Origin: Cladophialophora immunda | Lineage: Eukaryota; Ascomycota; Eurotiomycetes; Chaetothyriales; Herpotrichiellaceae | Length of the DNA: 64,000 nt | Assembly (NCBI RefSeq): GCF_000835495.1 | Contig: NW_015622541.1 | Location: forward strand, 7,874,001 to 7,938,000 | Reading direction: 5' to 3' | In this document: positions 34,945 to 47,165 of the stretch, in pieces | Position numbering within the stretch: position 1 is the first letter of the stretch | Layout of the letters: every line of letters starts with the position of its first letter | The notes under the pieces: model-generated | The model's database searches: none | What the model was told of the DNA's origin: nothing | Seen by the model: the letters and a program-made list of their open reading frames with translations, nothing else | Made by a program: the position numbers and the translations under genes

Positions 34945-35125
34945 GTCTGGAGACCAGATGGCCCAGTTGATACAGGGACCGGCAATCGGTTCACTATATT
35001 TGGTGCTTCTCCGCGATCAACGAGGCTTAAAACAACTTTTCTCTATACAAGCAAAGCTCTATTTTCTGCTCCTACCCCTTCTCGAGAAAGCACAGGTCTC
35101 TTCACCTCTCTCTTTTCTCGTCTCT

Positions 35126-38100
35126 TCAAGTACCCAAGAAACCATCGATGATTGGATTGACGATGTCTGGTTTCGTCGCAAAGAGGAAGTGGTCCGCCCC
35201 GGGGATTTCAACCAACGAGGCATTCGGGATGGTCCGTCGCAAGAAAGCTCCGGTTCCGTTGGGAACTTCTTCACCCACGGAGCCCGTGATCAAGAGCGTT
35301 GGCGTGGAGATCTGGCCCATCAGCTCTCGATCATCGTCGAAAGAGATGTCGGTGAAGAATTTCAGAACAGTGTCCAAGCCCGCGTTGTAGCTCATATCCG
35401 CGAAACACTCTTTCAGCAGTGCGGCGTTGGTCGCATCTACGTCCTTGAAGACCAAGGCAGGATCAAGGACCATGGCGGTCAGAGCTTCAATCCCACCTTG
35501 TGTTGCTGCCGCGGTGAATTTTCGCAGCGTCTCTTCTTCAAAGCCGAATGGCCAGTCTTCTCGCTTCCGAAAACATGGACTCCCATTGAGGACAACCAGC
35601 TTGTTTAGACGCTCAGGGTGTTGGCTGGCGAACCGGAGAGCTATGTGGCCAGCTGAGGCGAACCCAATCAAGTTGACCGGTCCCAAATGCAGGTGGTCCA
35701 AGAGAAATTGCAAATCTTCACAATTCATTTGGGTTACATCTTGGGCGTTGGCAGGGAATTTGCTGGAATTGCCGTAACCTCTGAGATCCACGTAGACGTT
35801 GCGATATTTGGACTCGAAAAAGGATCTCTGGGCTGCCCAGCTGCGGCTATCGAGCGGCAACCCGTGAAGCCATATGTTCGTGTGAGGACCTGTGCCTGCT
35901 TCATAGAACGCGATTTCGCCACCCACCACAGGGCACTTTTGAGGCGGAGCGAGGAAGTGAGTAAATCGTTGCCAAGGTGTCCCGAATAGATCTCCTCGTT
36001 TGCGAGGACTTCTAGTGGTGTGTGCCGAAAGACTTTTACCAGTTCCTGGGTGAGTCAAAGCAACTGAAGCTGAGGCGTAGTCATAGGAGTCCAGGCCTGG
36101 AACGGTTACCTTTTGGGGATCATTTCCATATTGTCGAAGTTGCTCCGCTGCGTAGTCGGTCACGCATCCCGACAGCAGCTGTCGTGGATCTTCCAAAACG
36201 ATCCGCATTCGTGTCGTCATGGTGAGCCAGTCATCTGGACCGTGTATTTGCGGCATCTCAGATATTTCTGTCGTGGTTTCGGTGACTGTTGGCCGGTTAC
36301 TTAGCTGCGGCGTGTATCGCGGATACCCGGCGAACATAATCTCTCCAAGTTCAACCGTAGCATAAATTCTGTTCCACAAAGACCTGAATGACTCTTCATG
36401 CTGCTTCAGTTTGCCGGATTCCGACCCCCCGGGCGCGATATCAGGTCCATGAGGTGCAATGTAAATTCGATTGATCGGAAGGTCAAGATTGGAGCATTGT
36501 ATGATCCCTTGCGCAACCGAATTCGTGGACAATGTAACTCCGGCAGTCTCCCTTCCCTGCTTCCCAACAATGAGCACCATTGCTCTTTGCCAATCGATTT
36601 GCTGATCTTGCAACCAGATCCGCATTCGATAGGAAATATCTAATCCTACCAAGAAGAAAGTCGCAATCATGATGGCGTTCATCGGGATGGTTGCACCCAG
36701 AACTGTGCCTGTCGGCTCCAGATACTCCTCGCTCAGGAAATTAGGATTGAGTCGTTGCGGATCCTCAAGCACGGCCTCCAAGAATTTGGCAGTCAGAGAG
36801 CACGCATAGTCAATCATGTTCGCAATGACTTCTTCACGGCCAGCGAAGGCCGCTACTTTCAGCTCATCGCGCCACAAGGAGACAGAATTGACTCTCTGAA
36901 CCTCGGCAATCCTCGACAATAGCTTTTCGGTCTCAGTTCTCCACATCTGTGTGTCCAGTGTGGCCATCTTTACGAGCGAAGCAAGAGCTGGTCCAAGGTG
37001 CGAGATGGCCGCAAGTTCTTTGAATCCTCGGTTGTTGAAACGGTAGTTGATATATGAAGGTTCGCGGCTACCGCCGGGATAGAAAATCATCTCGCTACTG
37101 GTAGCGACAAGCATAGGATCAACAGCGGTCGAATGAGAAACCAACATGGTAAGCTTAGGCCCTATTCCGTCTGCTGAAGCGGTGTATGCCGTATACAGAT
37201 CCACAAATTCAGGTGACTGCTTCCCGGCCCCCTGGACCTCACTGAGAGTTTTACTCTGTTGCCCTGATTTGAAGCGATAGAGATTGCTATCGACTCGGAA
37301 ATGGACGTCCTCCGTCAGGCTTTCGCACACAAACAGACATGTCTCACCTGCTCGGGAGAAGGCTGCCGCGTCGGTCGCGCCGTGGGTCCAAAAAGAATAC
37401 TCTTGCTTGAGAAACCCATTTTCCATGTGATATATGATCGATTCGAGTTGAGTGGTCGGAGCTTTGGGGGAGCCCTGGATGAACCTCACAAGCACCACGT
37501 ATGTCTCGCCGCCATCTTGAATCAATGCGAATTCACGCCCACCAGTCCCAGTAAGCGTCTGATGTTCTTGAAAGTCACGGCCAGTCCATTTATAGAGAAT
37601 GCTGTTGTCCTCGATATCTGCCAGTGCAAGGTATGCATCTTGCTCGAATCGGAAGAAACAGAATGCTCGGCCACCCTTTGGTGCAAACGTCTGGAACTGG
37701 ATGAACTTGTCACCATCCCACCTCATCAAAATCGACGGTTCTCTGTAGTCTGCGTATGCAAGATAATGAAATCCGAACAATTCAAAATGCAGGAAGTTGT
37801 AACCCCATGCAGATGGAACGGTCTGCAAAGAGCTGAAAGAGGTGCCGTCCCATTCAAACACGGTTGAATCTCCTGGGACTTCTGATGATAGCCCAGGGAC
37901 TTTGACTCCTTGTGCCAGCGCTAGAAAGTGACGACCATTGATCGAGAAGTAGCGCCACTGTTTCGCCCCAAAAGTCGGAATCTTCTGGAACTCGACGAAC
38001 TTTCCCTCGACGAACTCAAATATTATAGATGTCACGTTATAGTTGTAGGGGCCCTTTCCCGCCCGGATGGACGCAGTAGCGAGAAAGTGTCGGTCTTGAA

Positions 38101-38365
38101 TGGTAAAGAACTCGGCGTCTTCACCTCCTGAAACGGGAAGCCGTTGCCATTCCTCAAAATGCCCGACCTCATTCGCTCTCCAGATGATGAGATCAACATC
38201 ACTGTTGCCTTCGTTCATACCAGTCGGTCCGTTTGGAATGTCCTCAGCAAGCTGAGGAATGGCCAGAAAGTCTTTGTCGCCAATTTGAAAGTGGGATACA
38301 GCTCGTGCACCAGATGTCGGAAAGGACTGGACAAGCTCAAGCTGCACACGAGACATGCCGGGCAT
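35126..38365 (-). CDS. EAR-propeller / unassigned middle region / alpha-beta hydrolase fusion, intronless
   Basis: Single-exon protein of 1079 residues. Residues ~10-365 form seven degenerate repeats of 40-50 residues, each with a pattern such as FQKIPTFGAKQWRYFSINGR, matching EAR/EPTP repeats of a seven-bladed beta-propeller. Residues ~380-760 are a middle region I cannot place; it recalls DUF5624, unverified. Residues ~810-1079 are an alpha/beta hydrolase: oxyanion motif WLHGLPLDSRSW, RGYG, nucleophile elbow GFASAG (Ser904) and terminal His in GADHFLF (about His1059). The acid is probably in the TGSVGEE stretch. No signal peptide or membrane helix is obvious. The ligand and the hydrolysed substrate are unknown. 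Lack of introns in a 3.2-kb gene is notable here and could reflect transfer from bacteria. Confidence 0.85.
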   Translation of the reverse strand: MPGMSRVQLELVQSFPTSGARAVSHFQIGDKDFLAIPQLAEDIPNGPTGMNEGNSDVDLIIWRANEVGHFEEWQRLPVSGGEDAEFFTIQDRHFLATASIRAGKGPYNYNVTSIIFEFVEGKFVEFQKIPTFGAKQWRYFSINGRHFLALAQGVKVPGLSSEVPGDSTVFEWDGTSFSSLQTVPSAWGYNFLHFELFGFHYLAYADYREPSILMRWDGDKFIQFQTFAPKGGRAFCFFRFEQDAYLALADIEDNSILYKWTGRDFQEHQTLTGTGGREFALIQDGGETYVVLVRFIQGSPKAPTTQLESIIYHMENGFLKQEYSFWTHGATDAAAFSRAGETCLFVCESLTEDVHFRVDSNLYRFKSGQQSKTLSEVQGAGKQSPEFVDLYTAYTASADGIGPKLTMLVSHSTAVDPMLVATSSEMIFYPGGSREPSYINYRFNNRGFKELAAISHLGPALASLVKMATLDTQMWRTETEKLLSRIAEVQRVNSVSLWRDELKVAAFAGREEVIANMIDYACSLTAKFLEAVLEDPQRLNPNFLSEEYLEPTGTVLGATIPMNAIMIATFFLVGLDISYRMRIWLQDQQIDWQRAMVLIVGKQGRETAGVTLSTNSVAQGIIQCSNLDLPINRIYIAPHGPDIAPGGSESGKLKQHEESFRSLWNRIYATVELGEIMFAGYPRYTPQLSNRPTVTETTTEISEMPQIHGPDDWLTMTTRMRIVLEDPRQLLSGCVTDYAAEQLRQYGNDPQKVTVPGLDSYDYASASVALTHPGTGKSLSAHTTRSPRKRGDLFGTPWQRFTHFLAPPQKCPVVGGEIAFYEAGTGPHTNIWLHGLPLDSRSWAAQRSFFESKYRNVYVDLRGYGNSSKFPANAQDVTQMNCEDLQFLLDHLHLGPVNLIGFASAGHIALRFASQHPERLNKLVVLNGSPCFRKREDWPFGFEEETLRKFTAAATQGGIEALTAMVLDPALVFKDVDATNAALLKECFADMSYNAGLDTVLKFFTDISFDDDRELMGQISTPTLLITGSVGEEVPNGTGAFLRRTIPNASLVEIPGADHFLFATKPDIVNPIIDGFLGT

Positions 38366-38692
38366 AATGGTCCCGGAAAATGATCACTATGTGTGCGACC
38401 GATGTGTGAGTGCGCAAACAAGTTCAATCTAGCTTCAACAAGTTTCATTTCCATGCCTGGCTTTATATGAGCAGATGCAGTCGTTTTGTGGGATCGTTGC
38501 TGCAGCCTCGTGTGGGTCCATACCGGCCTTTGGCCGTCCGCAGGGTGGCGAGTTGATAAGGTGAAATCCGTTAGATACCTTCATTTACCGAACCTCTCCG
38601 AGAATTCCGGCTTTGCCATTTCTTCAACAGGGAAGGATGGTTGTGTGGGTCAATAGCTGTTCAACTAGACTGATGCGATCGGTGAACTTTGG
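38366..38692. promoter_or_regulatory. Promoter region of the EAR-hydrolase gene
   Basis: A 327-bp gap between the stop of the regulator gene and the start of the EAR-hydrolase, both on the minus strand. No element was recognised. Confidence 0.4.
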
Positions 38693-41283
38693 CTATTCAT
38701 GGCCGAGGTTCCACATGAAGTCCAGCCCGTTCAAATCTAACCCCGTTTGTGATAGAGATCCTGTCAAGTCAAATGGAGCCATTGAGGGATCAAATGGTAG
38801 TCGCAGCCAGTTCTCCATGTTCAAGTCTGGCCATTCCAACTCAGGCCCTAGCCTAGGCCCATTCGTTTCAGACGCTTGCGATTCAGCCTCCCGGGCCGTT
38901 GTTGCAGAATCTGCCGGCATTCCGGGGACTGTCGTCGCACCCGCAGCCGACGAAGACGGATACCTCGATGACTCGGCGAAGTAGCGACGGAGGCGTTTCA
39001 ACTGGATGTCCAGCAGCCCAGCGTACCGTGGGAGGCAATGCAGATCGTCCAGCCGTTGCGACCTTAAAGCTTGTATACTGCTGTTAAGGATGTCTAAGGA
39101 TGCGTCGAATTGAGACTGCCTGACACCGATGCTCAAGGCCTTGAGAAGCAGAATCGAGGACATGAAAACGCGGTAAACGATCCTCGATGGAAGTTGGAAA
39201 AGATTATCTTTCCCCGCATAGCCTTGAAATAGCTTCAAGATCTCCGAACAACTGTCGAGGACCTGCTGGACGTACTCATAATCAGAGTCTCCTGCAACCA
39301 CTGGTCGAGCCTCTTCTGGCATCAAGCCAGGATTGTTCTCGAGAGTCTTCTCAACGATTGCTTGCATGCCAACCGAGCTCAGCAATGCTCGCATTGAATT
39401 ATATTCTATACTCGTCGTCAGAGCCAGGTTCGTGTCGGTAATGCCTGGAAAGACTGGGGTTAGTTTGGGAGCAGTATTTCTGTATGGTGTTCAATTTCAC
39501 GTTTGGCATCCTATTTCTTGGGTGACTCGAATGGTGAAAACTGTACATACGGTTGGATTGCAGATGGTCGTTGTACCATCTGGTCAACAGATTCTGAAAG
39601 TTGTCGACGTGATGAGCGAACCGTCCGCTTAGGAGAAGCGCTCGTGTGGATGATGGAGACGAGAAGAACACATCTGAAATGGAGATTGAGAGTTTAGTAA
39701 GGTCAATCTGGGCGTCCATGAACAAGTCCCATTGCAAGCTTTCTGGTAACGGAAGACCCGTCGGACAATGCGCCTTTGGGATCATATGGTGGAGCGACGA
39801 GGCCATTGAAGAAGTGTATCCTAAGCGTAAGGCAAGCTGGGTGTGGAAAACGTATAATAGCTTCTGAAGACGACGCTTGCGATCTTGAATCTCTTTTTCC
39901 CGGGTTTGAGGTGGCAGTGTGCTGCTGCAGTACGTCTTGTGGTCATAAACTCCTAGTTCGTGAGCTAAAGACATAGCACAGCCCAGCAGCATCCAGGACA
40001 TCCGATCAGACCTCCTCGTCGGTTCAATGACTTCTTCAAGCCATTGGGCCGAAGGGTTGGTCCCCTCCTCATCTGGAAAAGCGTCAGCCTCATTCATCTC
40101 CACGTCGCGATCCTGTGAAGAGCGTTGAAGTAGGTCTGCGTCCCATCCATGGCTTTCTGGAGGAAAATGAAGTGATCTGGGATGCCATTCGCTTATCAAC
40201 AGCAGGGCTTCAATAGAACCCACTGATCGAGCTCTTGTCTGAGCTCCTTTCTCCTGTCCGAGCATGATCCTCAAGATCAAATGCTCGCAATGCTTCCAAA
40301 GTCGGTTGTGAAGGAAGTACCCTTTCGCAGCGCTTCCAACGCCAGGCAAGACGTGGTACCGAGAAGATATCATCAGAATGGTGCAGCATAGCATGGGCTC
40401 CTGTGTAATGAGCTGGAGGTGGTTGGAGTGCTGGGCATAAAAATCTGTTAATACCGGCGAGAGTGGGGACATATTCTTGAAAAATCTTTCTCAGGTCAGC
40501 GTGAAAACACTAGCGACCTCAAAGGACATACAAGTCCACGTATTGAATGGCTTCACGTGGTGTCAGCCACCCCATGTGAACGAAATGGCAGGACTGCCAT
40601 ATTAGCACAAGCGAGGAAGAGTAGTTTCGAGGGTGTGGAGATCGCATTGCTGACAAGGATGACACCTCGAGGCTTTGGTTCTGATGCTCGACACTCGGCG
40701 ACACAGTGCCCCGACTTAGGGATTGAGCTTCCACTGTATTCAACAAATCATCACGAGGCATCTGGTTGTGATTGGGTGCGAAATCGAAGAGAAGATTGAA
40801 TGCGTCATTGGCACCTGAGATAACAGTACGCACAACAGATCTTGCTAGGATATTTGGTGAGTCCTGACTCGAGGATGTTTGGCAAGTCAAATGGGATCTA
40901 CTGCTGTCGAGAGTCGTTGTGTTCTGCTGAGCATTGTGGCTGCTAGGCCTATGCTGGGTAGAAGTGTTTGTGAGAAGGTCTTGCCACGGCGATGAAGGGA
41001 GAGTGCTTCGTTGTGGTATTGCTACCGCCGCATCAAACACAACAATCAGTGTGGGCTTCTGCGTCTCTAGCAGCCAATTATGCTTACCAAAGTTATCATT
41101 TTGGCGATGCCTGGGCGGATGTGTGTCGCCCAAAACACATTCCGTCCTTTGCCGTAAACACCGTGTACATGGGCCGTTGTCTTGCGTGATACATCTTGAT
41201 TTTCGCTTCCGGCACTCCAGACACGCCTTGTAGGCCCTCTGATACGACCTCCGAGCCTCTCTAGTTGAGGATGGCTGGTCCAT
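38693..41283 (-). CDS. Zn2Cys6 fungal-specific transcription factor
   Basis: Regulator of 812 residues. Exons are 41283-40532, 40485-39551 and 39444-38693. The zinc cluster near residue 20 is complete: CLECRKRKSRC followed by CTRCLRQRTEC. The middle homology region contains TPREAIQYVDL joined across intron 1 to FFKNMSPLSPV, then TQEPMLCCTILMISSRYH. The third exon restores ITDTNLALTTSIEYNSMRALL. A 66-bp, stop-free GT..AG segment at 41087-41022 inside exon 1 could also be an intron, giving 790 residues; transcript data would decide. The C-terminus is acidic and hydrophobic (LDLNGLDFMWNLGHE), possibly an activation region. It lies just upstream, on the same strand, of the EAR-hydrolase and could regulate it. 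Confidence 0.9.
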
Positions 41284-44200
41284 GTAATCGCTTCAACCAA
41301 ATGTATAGTTCCCGATACATGGATGATAAGGTGGATGTGATGAAGCTGGTGCGGTGTGTCATGACCTTAGGAGACGTGGAGCAGCTGGAAGCTCCGCCTC
41401 TTCCACCCCGGCATCTCTCGGCTTCTTGTGGGGGCTTCTTTAGCCTGTCGGCAAGTAGAACCGGCACGATGCCAACTTCGACGAATGGGTAGAATGTACC
41501 TCGTATTCCGGGAATCGGACATGTGACTCGTACCGTGCAGCATTGTATAGAATCCTAGCATGAAGCGTAACGCAGGATCCCTATGCTCAGCGAATGAATT
41601 GAAGGAGAAGCCAAGTGAAGGGTCAAATGACCTATTGTTCGCGTCGGTCGGTGCACACTGTCTTGAGAGCTGTATTGCTATCGTAAGCATATTAAAGAGG
41701 TAACAAGGTCTATCAGAAGTTGCCTGCATCCTCAATAGCTGGTGATGCATCTGGATACGGGATATGCCAGCTTGACGCATAAGTCAGGCAGCCAAATAAC
41801 GCTGCAACCTGGCTAGTGCGAAAGAACAGTGGTCAGAGGCACATGATAAGCGTACAGATCAGAAAGTAGTCCACTCTGCGCTTGTCAACTAGCTCAAAGA
41901 GCTTCAGATATGCCTAAATTGTGAGTGCTATCCCTGTGTTCTTGACATGCATGGTAGAACCGCGAAGGCTTTTTTCGCCACCGGGTACGAGAAAGGCCGA
42001 AAACAGTTGTAGGGGGAATCCTGGTCGATGCGAATGCGACAGCTCCGGGCCCCAGAGACTCAGCATTGATAGTCTAGGGGCTGAGTTTGGAAATGGTTCT
42101 CGATCAGCAGGACTGATGCTGTTTTGGCGAGCAATCATCTCTCTTGGAAATATCCGTGGCTTGCATTCTCGAAGTAAAATTACTGGCCGAGGCCGTTGGC
42201 GGGTAGACAAACAAAATCATTTGGCCGCACGGCCGTACCTGGGAGCAGCGCGAGAGCCACTTACGCAATTGCGTCTTCGAAGCGAGGTGCGGGACCTCTT
42301 GATGTGGGCAACGGTTTGACGCCCCGGAAGTCACTGTCATCCGCCCAGGAGATGGTACGCCTTAAAAGTTCGAGAAACTCTACTGAAGAGTGCGCGGGGG
42401 ATGCTTCGTCACGCCAGAAGACATCAGGGATTGCGAGCTCATTGTGTCCTTCCGGGTAATGCGAAATCGACCAATCTCTTCGAAAAGTGGGTGTCCAGTT
42501 ACATACCGATCATGCAGAAGGTTCATGGCATAATGCTGGTGTGTATGCATGAAGGCCACGCGATCACCACGTGGACCGCCCTTGCAGCCACGTGGATGTC
42601 GTATCGCTCAACTGGTATGGAGGGGATGTGGTGTGTACTCGTAGACAAGAACGGGAGCTTCAGCCCGAATGGGGCAGTAGCTTCGATCCTCCCCCATCCA
42701 TCACACGGACTCTGACGTGGACCACAGACCAGCAACAACTAAGGGCTTGAAAGCACTTGAATAGCATGAGCGCATTCATTGGTGGCTCCACAGGACCTAG
42801 ATAGCTGAGGGCGGCCAATCTGCGTCGCTCATTGAATGGCAGGGAAGCATGTGGTGTCCGGATCGGGATCATCAAAATGAGGTTGCGACCAGAAAGGGAT
42901 GGTGACCGATTAGCATTTCACCGAAAAGGAAGGCCTGAACATTCTGCGTGAGACAAGGCTCCAACCTCGGCGGCCCCTCTTGGATTGTGAAATGCCTCAG
43001 GGGCAATTGTCTTAGAACGTGCATGTGTCCGACTTCGTCTCCTCCATGAGAACAAAAGCAGGTAACCAATGGGTAGTAGGGGCGAAGACGAGAAGAGGGG
43101 TTTCCTGGTAGGAAGTTCCTCTGCACCCCATTCCACCGCAAGGTCGTTGCTTTCACAGAAAACGTGGCGCATGCAAACGATGGGCTGGAGCGGTCGATTT
43201 TGACGGGGGGTATGTCCGAGGCTGGTGAGGCTGCATGGCCTGGACCCTCGTGGGCGTCGCAAACCACTCAAACAAGTATTCGCCCACATGCACGTCCTGA
43301 ATAACCGATGCGCAAACTTCAACGAGCGATATCCATCAATGGCTGCAATGCCCGATTGGAACCGTCATCTGTCCTGCGTTGTTGAGGAGCGGCGCCATTC
43401 AGATGCCCCCAGCCTTGGCCAGAGGCGGGAGCTGTTTGCGTCAATTCGAGCGCGATAGCATGGGGGCAGAAGGCATTTCCCCTCACCCTGATCGAGCTGC
43501 TCCGTCAATTCCATCCGATGTTCTTCGACTCGGCGCAACAGCCACTAGTAAATTGCGCTGTTAAAATTTAGTTCGAGGCGGCATTCGCCAATTGCCATGG
43601 TCTGCATCACACACTCCATTCTTCTCATGCCCCTCAGCTTGGCTGAGATGTGGATTTAGCTTGACCGAGATGCTATCCGCCGCGAGACGGATAAATCGGC
43701 TCGTGTGCCCCAGCAGCAAACAGGAATGATAATGCATGCAAGCGAGGCTGTGTTGCGGTGAATGTAGTGAACGACTCCTTTCGAAAAGCTCCATGGGGAC
43801 AAGCCGCGGCCATTCGTCGAGCTCTGTCTATGACCAGGGAGAACAGGTTGAGGCCCGACCAAGGGCGACTTGCCTGGTTTAGTGAGTCCTTGTGCATTTC
43901 TTTTCCGCCATGGGAAGTTTGGACAGTCAACATTGAACTTGGATCATGTTCACCACTTCTTCGCCGCAATTGGACCTGACCGAGGTCTTGTGGAGAGTTT
44001 GGGGACATGTTTTCATGACTGAGCGCGATCAGGCTCTCGCTAGGGTCTGCCGTTGTGATCCGAGCTTGACGGGAAGGCCTACTTAGCTCTTGCCAGGCCG
44101 CTAAGGTATCGCATGCGCCTCAGCCCCGCTAAGACTGGGGATTGGCCTTAGGGTCAAGTGTGGGTGGTCTTCATGTGCCTCGTGGTCAATGGCTGATGTT

Positions 44201-45530
44201 GTTTTCCTTGCAGGCCACCACCAACGTCTTCAACCACTGAGTTCACAAGGCGAGTAAGACTCGAGATCCCTGCGTGGACATGGGTAGCGAAACGAGCGGC
44301 CAGATAACCAATAGATGTTGAACTTGTCCTTGCCACAGAGAGCTTTCAGGGATTGAAGGGCCCATTCGATTCCCACCAAACACGAGATCCCTTCGAAACC
44401 ATCGTCAAATCACACAGGTAGTTGGTGACATGGGGTGTTGGCGTTTTGTTTTTGGATGTTATGTTCGTCCTTCTTAGCTCCTTCTGAGTCAGTTGGCTTG
44501 CAATGCGGGCCTTTGGTTCCCTGACTGATGCCCGACATCCCGCGCAGTGAGCCCCAGCTGTGCGGATGACAGCAATGCAATATGAGGCCCCCGTAGTCCG
44601 GGGCCATGTGCATAGGAAAAGCAGACATGGGCCAACAGTTTGTGTGACGGACAGGGGTGGCGCCTCTTTCGCCTCTTTCGCCGGTAAGATCCCTGCGCAG
44701 CCTCATACGTGCCTTCACCTATGCCTCCTGTGACCAGAGCAGTAACCCCAACTTCTCTTTTCTGACGCGGTCCTGGTCCGATTCACGAGGAGCGTTACTT
44801 TTTTGATCGGTCGCCAAAGCGGGCACGAGCTAATTCGGCATCCTCGTGGCACACGGTTGGTCGTGAAGCAGTGAAACTCGATCGGGTAGGCCAGTTTGCG
44901 AATCTGGAGGACGGAGCTGGTCAATTCTTCTCGACATTGCTAGCTGTGTCCAAGGTCCAAGCGCCCCCAACTTGCATCAGCGCTTATGCCGCACTGTTGA
45001 GTCACGATGTTGACATATTCTGTGCCTGACTGCACACCTCGCAAGTCGCAACAGCAGCAATCACCAACCCAAGACCACCCCGCTTGCACTAGGCAGTAAC
45101 ATCCGTGTTGCAGAATATTTCTGCTTTTCAGGTCTCTGAGCTTGGGTCCTCAAGTTTCAGCAAGCCCGTGCGCTGCTAAGCCGGTTCTGATTGCCCTTTT
45201 CACAACATTCATCCGCAGCAAAGGACCAGCTGTCACCCATCGACGCTTAGGACGCAAGATCTCGGTTCAGCGGGATAGTCCCGCCTATCTGATTGAGGTC
45301 TCATTCGTGCTACGGAGTACGAGGAGGCGCGATTGAGTAGCTGAGAGAGGCATCGATTGCGTGGGAAAATTGGTTCAGATCGTTCGTAAAGGATTTTGTG
45401 ACCTGCATGAAGACGAGTCATCTGTCCATATTCTTTACCCTGCATTGACCACATTCGAAGTGGCAAGTTCATAAAGAAAGGGGAGAGGAAGCAACTGCAA
45501 GAGGTTTTCGAAGTGCAAGAGAGCTGTAGA
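41284..45530. other. Gene-poor intergenic region
   Basis: About 4.2 kb with many short frames on both strands but none with recognisable domains or a convincing multi-exon structure. Base composition is similar to the flanks and no repeats or terminal inverted repeats stand out. A minus-strand frame of about 137 codons ending near 41367 was weighed and left out. It may hold decayed genes or a long regulatory region for the regulators on either side. Confidence 0.5.
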
Positions 45531-47165
45531 TTGTGCACACAGTGCAGTCATTTTCGCGTGCGCCATTACAACCTGCTGATTGCTCGCCACTTCAACTTAC
45601 AATGCACTGTAAACGACTGCAGATAACGACAATCTCAACACCTCTTCATTTCCGCATCAAACCACAGAAGTCTGAGAACAGGCCATTTTTGTGCCTGAAT
45701 TTGTCACCCACCATCTCCATCCTTACCATTGTTGACAGTACACGTCGAGACCTCTCCTAACATCCCCTGTTCGTACCCCGCCTCACTTCAACATCATTCA
45801 CCTCCCTCTGGTCGCCTCTGCCGCTTGAGCTCACCTCTTTCACTTATTGCCAGTAAATACTCAGTACATTCTCCGGACAATACTACCTCACCATTCTTCT
45901 CTTTGCACCCTAGACAGCATCGATGCTTTCCCGAACGAGTCCTCATCGACACCAGATGCTCTGTCGTCGGCCTGGCTACCTTTCCTCCGACACCTGCCCT
46001 GCTTCGAGTTTCTCTTCCTCTCAAGCGTCTGAACAATAGTGACACTTCAAGAAGAGTCAGCAGCAGTTCGATCTCTCTCTCTCTCTCTGATTCCTCAAGG
46101 ACTATTCAGTGGCCTAGCCCGTTCCTCACCGAGCATACCGTCTTTCCATCCAAAAACCGTCCCAGACCAAACTTTCACATCCTTTCCAGCGTCGATTTAT
46201 TCCGCGATACCGCTTGACAAGACTACCAAAAGTGGAAAGAAACTGCGCTGCCAGCCTCATAAGCCGCTGTTCACAGAATCATCCGCATACAGGGCCGATA
46301 TGCTCTCCAAACTCTCCTAACTGAGCATCACTGAGTCCTACCAAGTTGATCAAGTTTACAGCCACCCCTCAGCCTCACCCGCAAGTGATTGCCGGGAGAT
46401 CGTGCGCTAAGCGGGCGAACTTGTCCGAACTTGAGTGCGAGGTCCTCAACAAATTTGCATGTCAAGAGTTTGGTCGGGCACAGTCGTTGCCTCACGAACC
46501 ATTGCACTGGATCCTTGAACAGCTGGAGCAGCGTCCTGATTGCGTACTGCTGGCAACTAGCTGGAACATCCCACCAGGTCTCTTCACATTCTTGGTCTTA
46601 ATTTCGAACTTTTCTGAGAAAAAGCTCTCCGAACGAACCCAAACCCTCGTGACATCGTCTGATAACCACCTAGCTGCGGACGTGATCACTCACACCTTGA
46701 ACGAAAACCCATGACACTTTTCCTTCCACGAATCATCGCAAAGAACAGGTCCTCCCCTTTTGGAAGCGACCGCACATTTAAGCCCTGCCTGAGGACAGGC
46801 GTGGCTTCCTTTTCCAGAATCTGTTCATCACACAGCCGCAGGCCTCCTTTTTCAGCTTTAAATCCTCTATACTCACCTTCTCCTCCATCATCAACACCAT
46901 CTCTCGGACATATTCTTCCAGCATTCTTTCTGGACACAGTCTTATCCTGATAACATCCTTCCCGAACTCATCTCGCCGCCTCTTATCCAGCACATATGGT
47001 GAACCAAGCAGCCCCCTTGCCTGGAACTCGGAAAGCCCCAGTGCAAGCCTCGACCAGAGCCCTCATGCGTGAACCACCGGTTCTCGTAGATCCCTATCTC
47101 GCCGAACGCATCCAGTCTAGGCTTCACCTTGCCAGGTCCGTTGTTGGCAAACGCTCGATTCCAAA
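45531..47165 (+). promoter_or_regulatory. Pyrimidine-rich promoter/leader of the velvet gene with upstream ORFs
   Basis: A 1.6-kb stretch strongly enriched in C and T on the plus strand, including a TC run at 46072-46088, as seen in long leaders of fungal regulatory genes. Several ATG-started short frames lie in it. The last, 46996-47196, runs past the proposed velvet start at 47166 in another frame and so would compete with it if the mRNA includes it. Confidence 0.45.
46072..46088 (+). repeat. (TC)n dinucleotide run
   Basis: A 17-base alternating TC tract within the pyrimidine-rich leader. Confidence 0.9.

Noticed and set aside
41367..41780. Minus-strand frame of about 137 codons next to the C6 regulator
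   Set aside because: The sequence has a hydrophobic middle part that faintly recalls a fungal regulator, but there is no conserved motif and no in-frame splice to the zinc cluster gene.
46346..46714. 122-codon plus-strand frame in the velvet leader
   Set aside because: It lies in a pyrimidine-rich untranslated-looking region with no recognisable domain; kept only as part of the leader.
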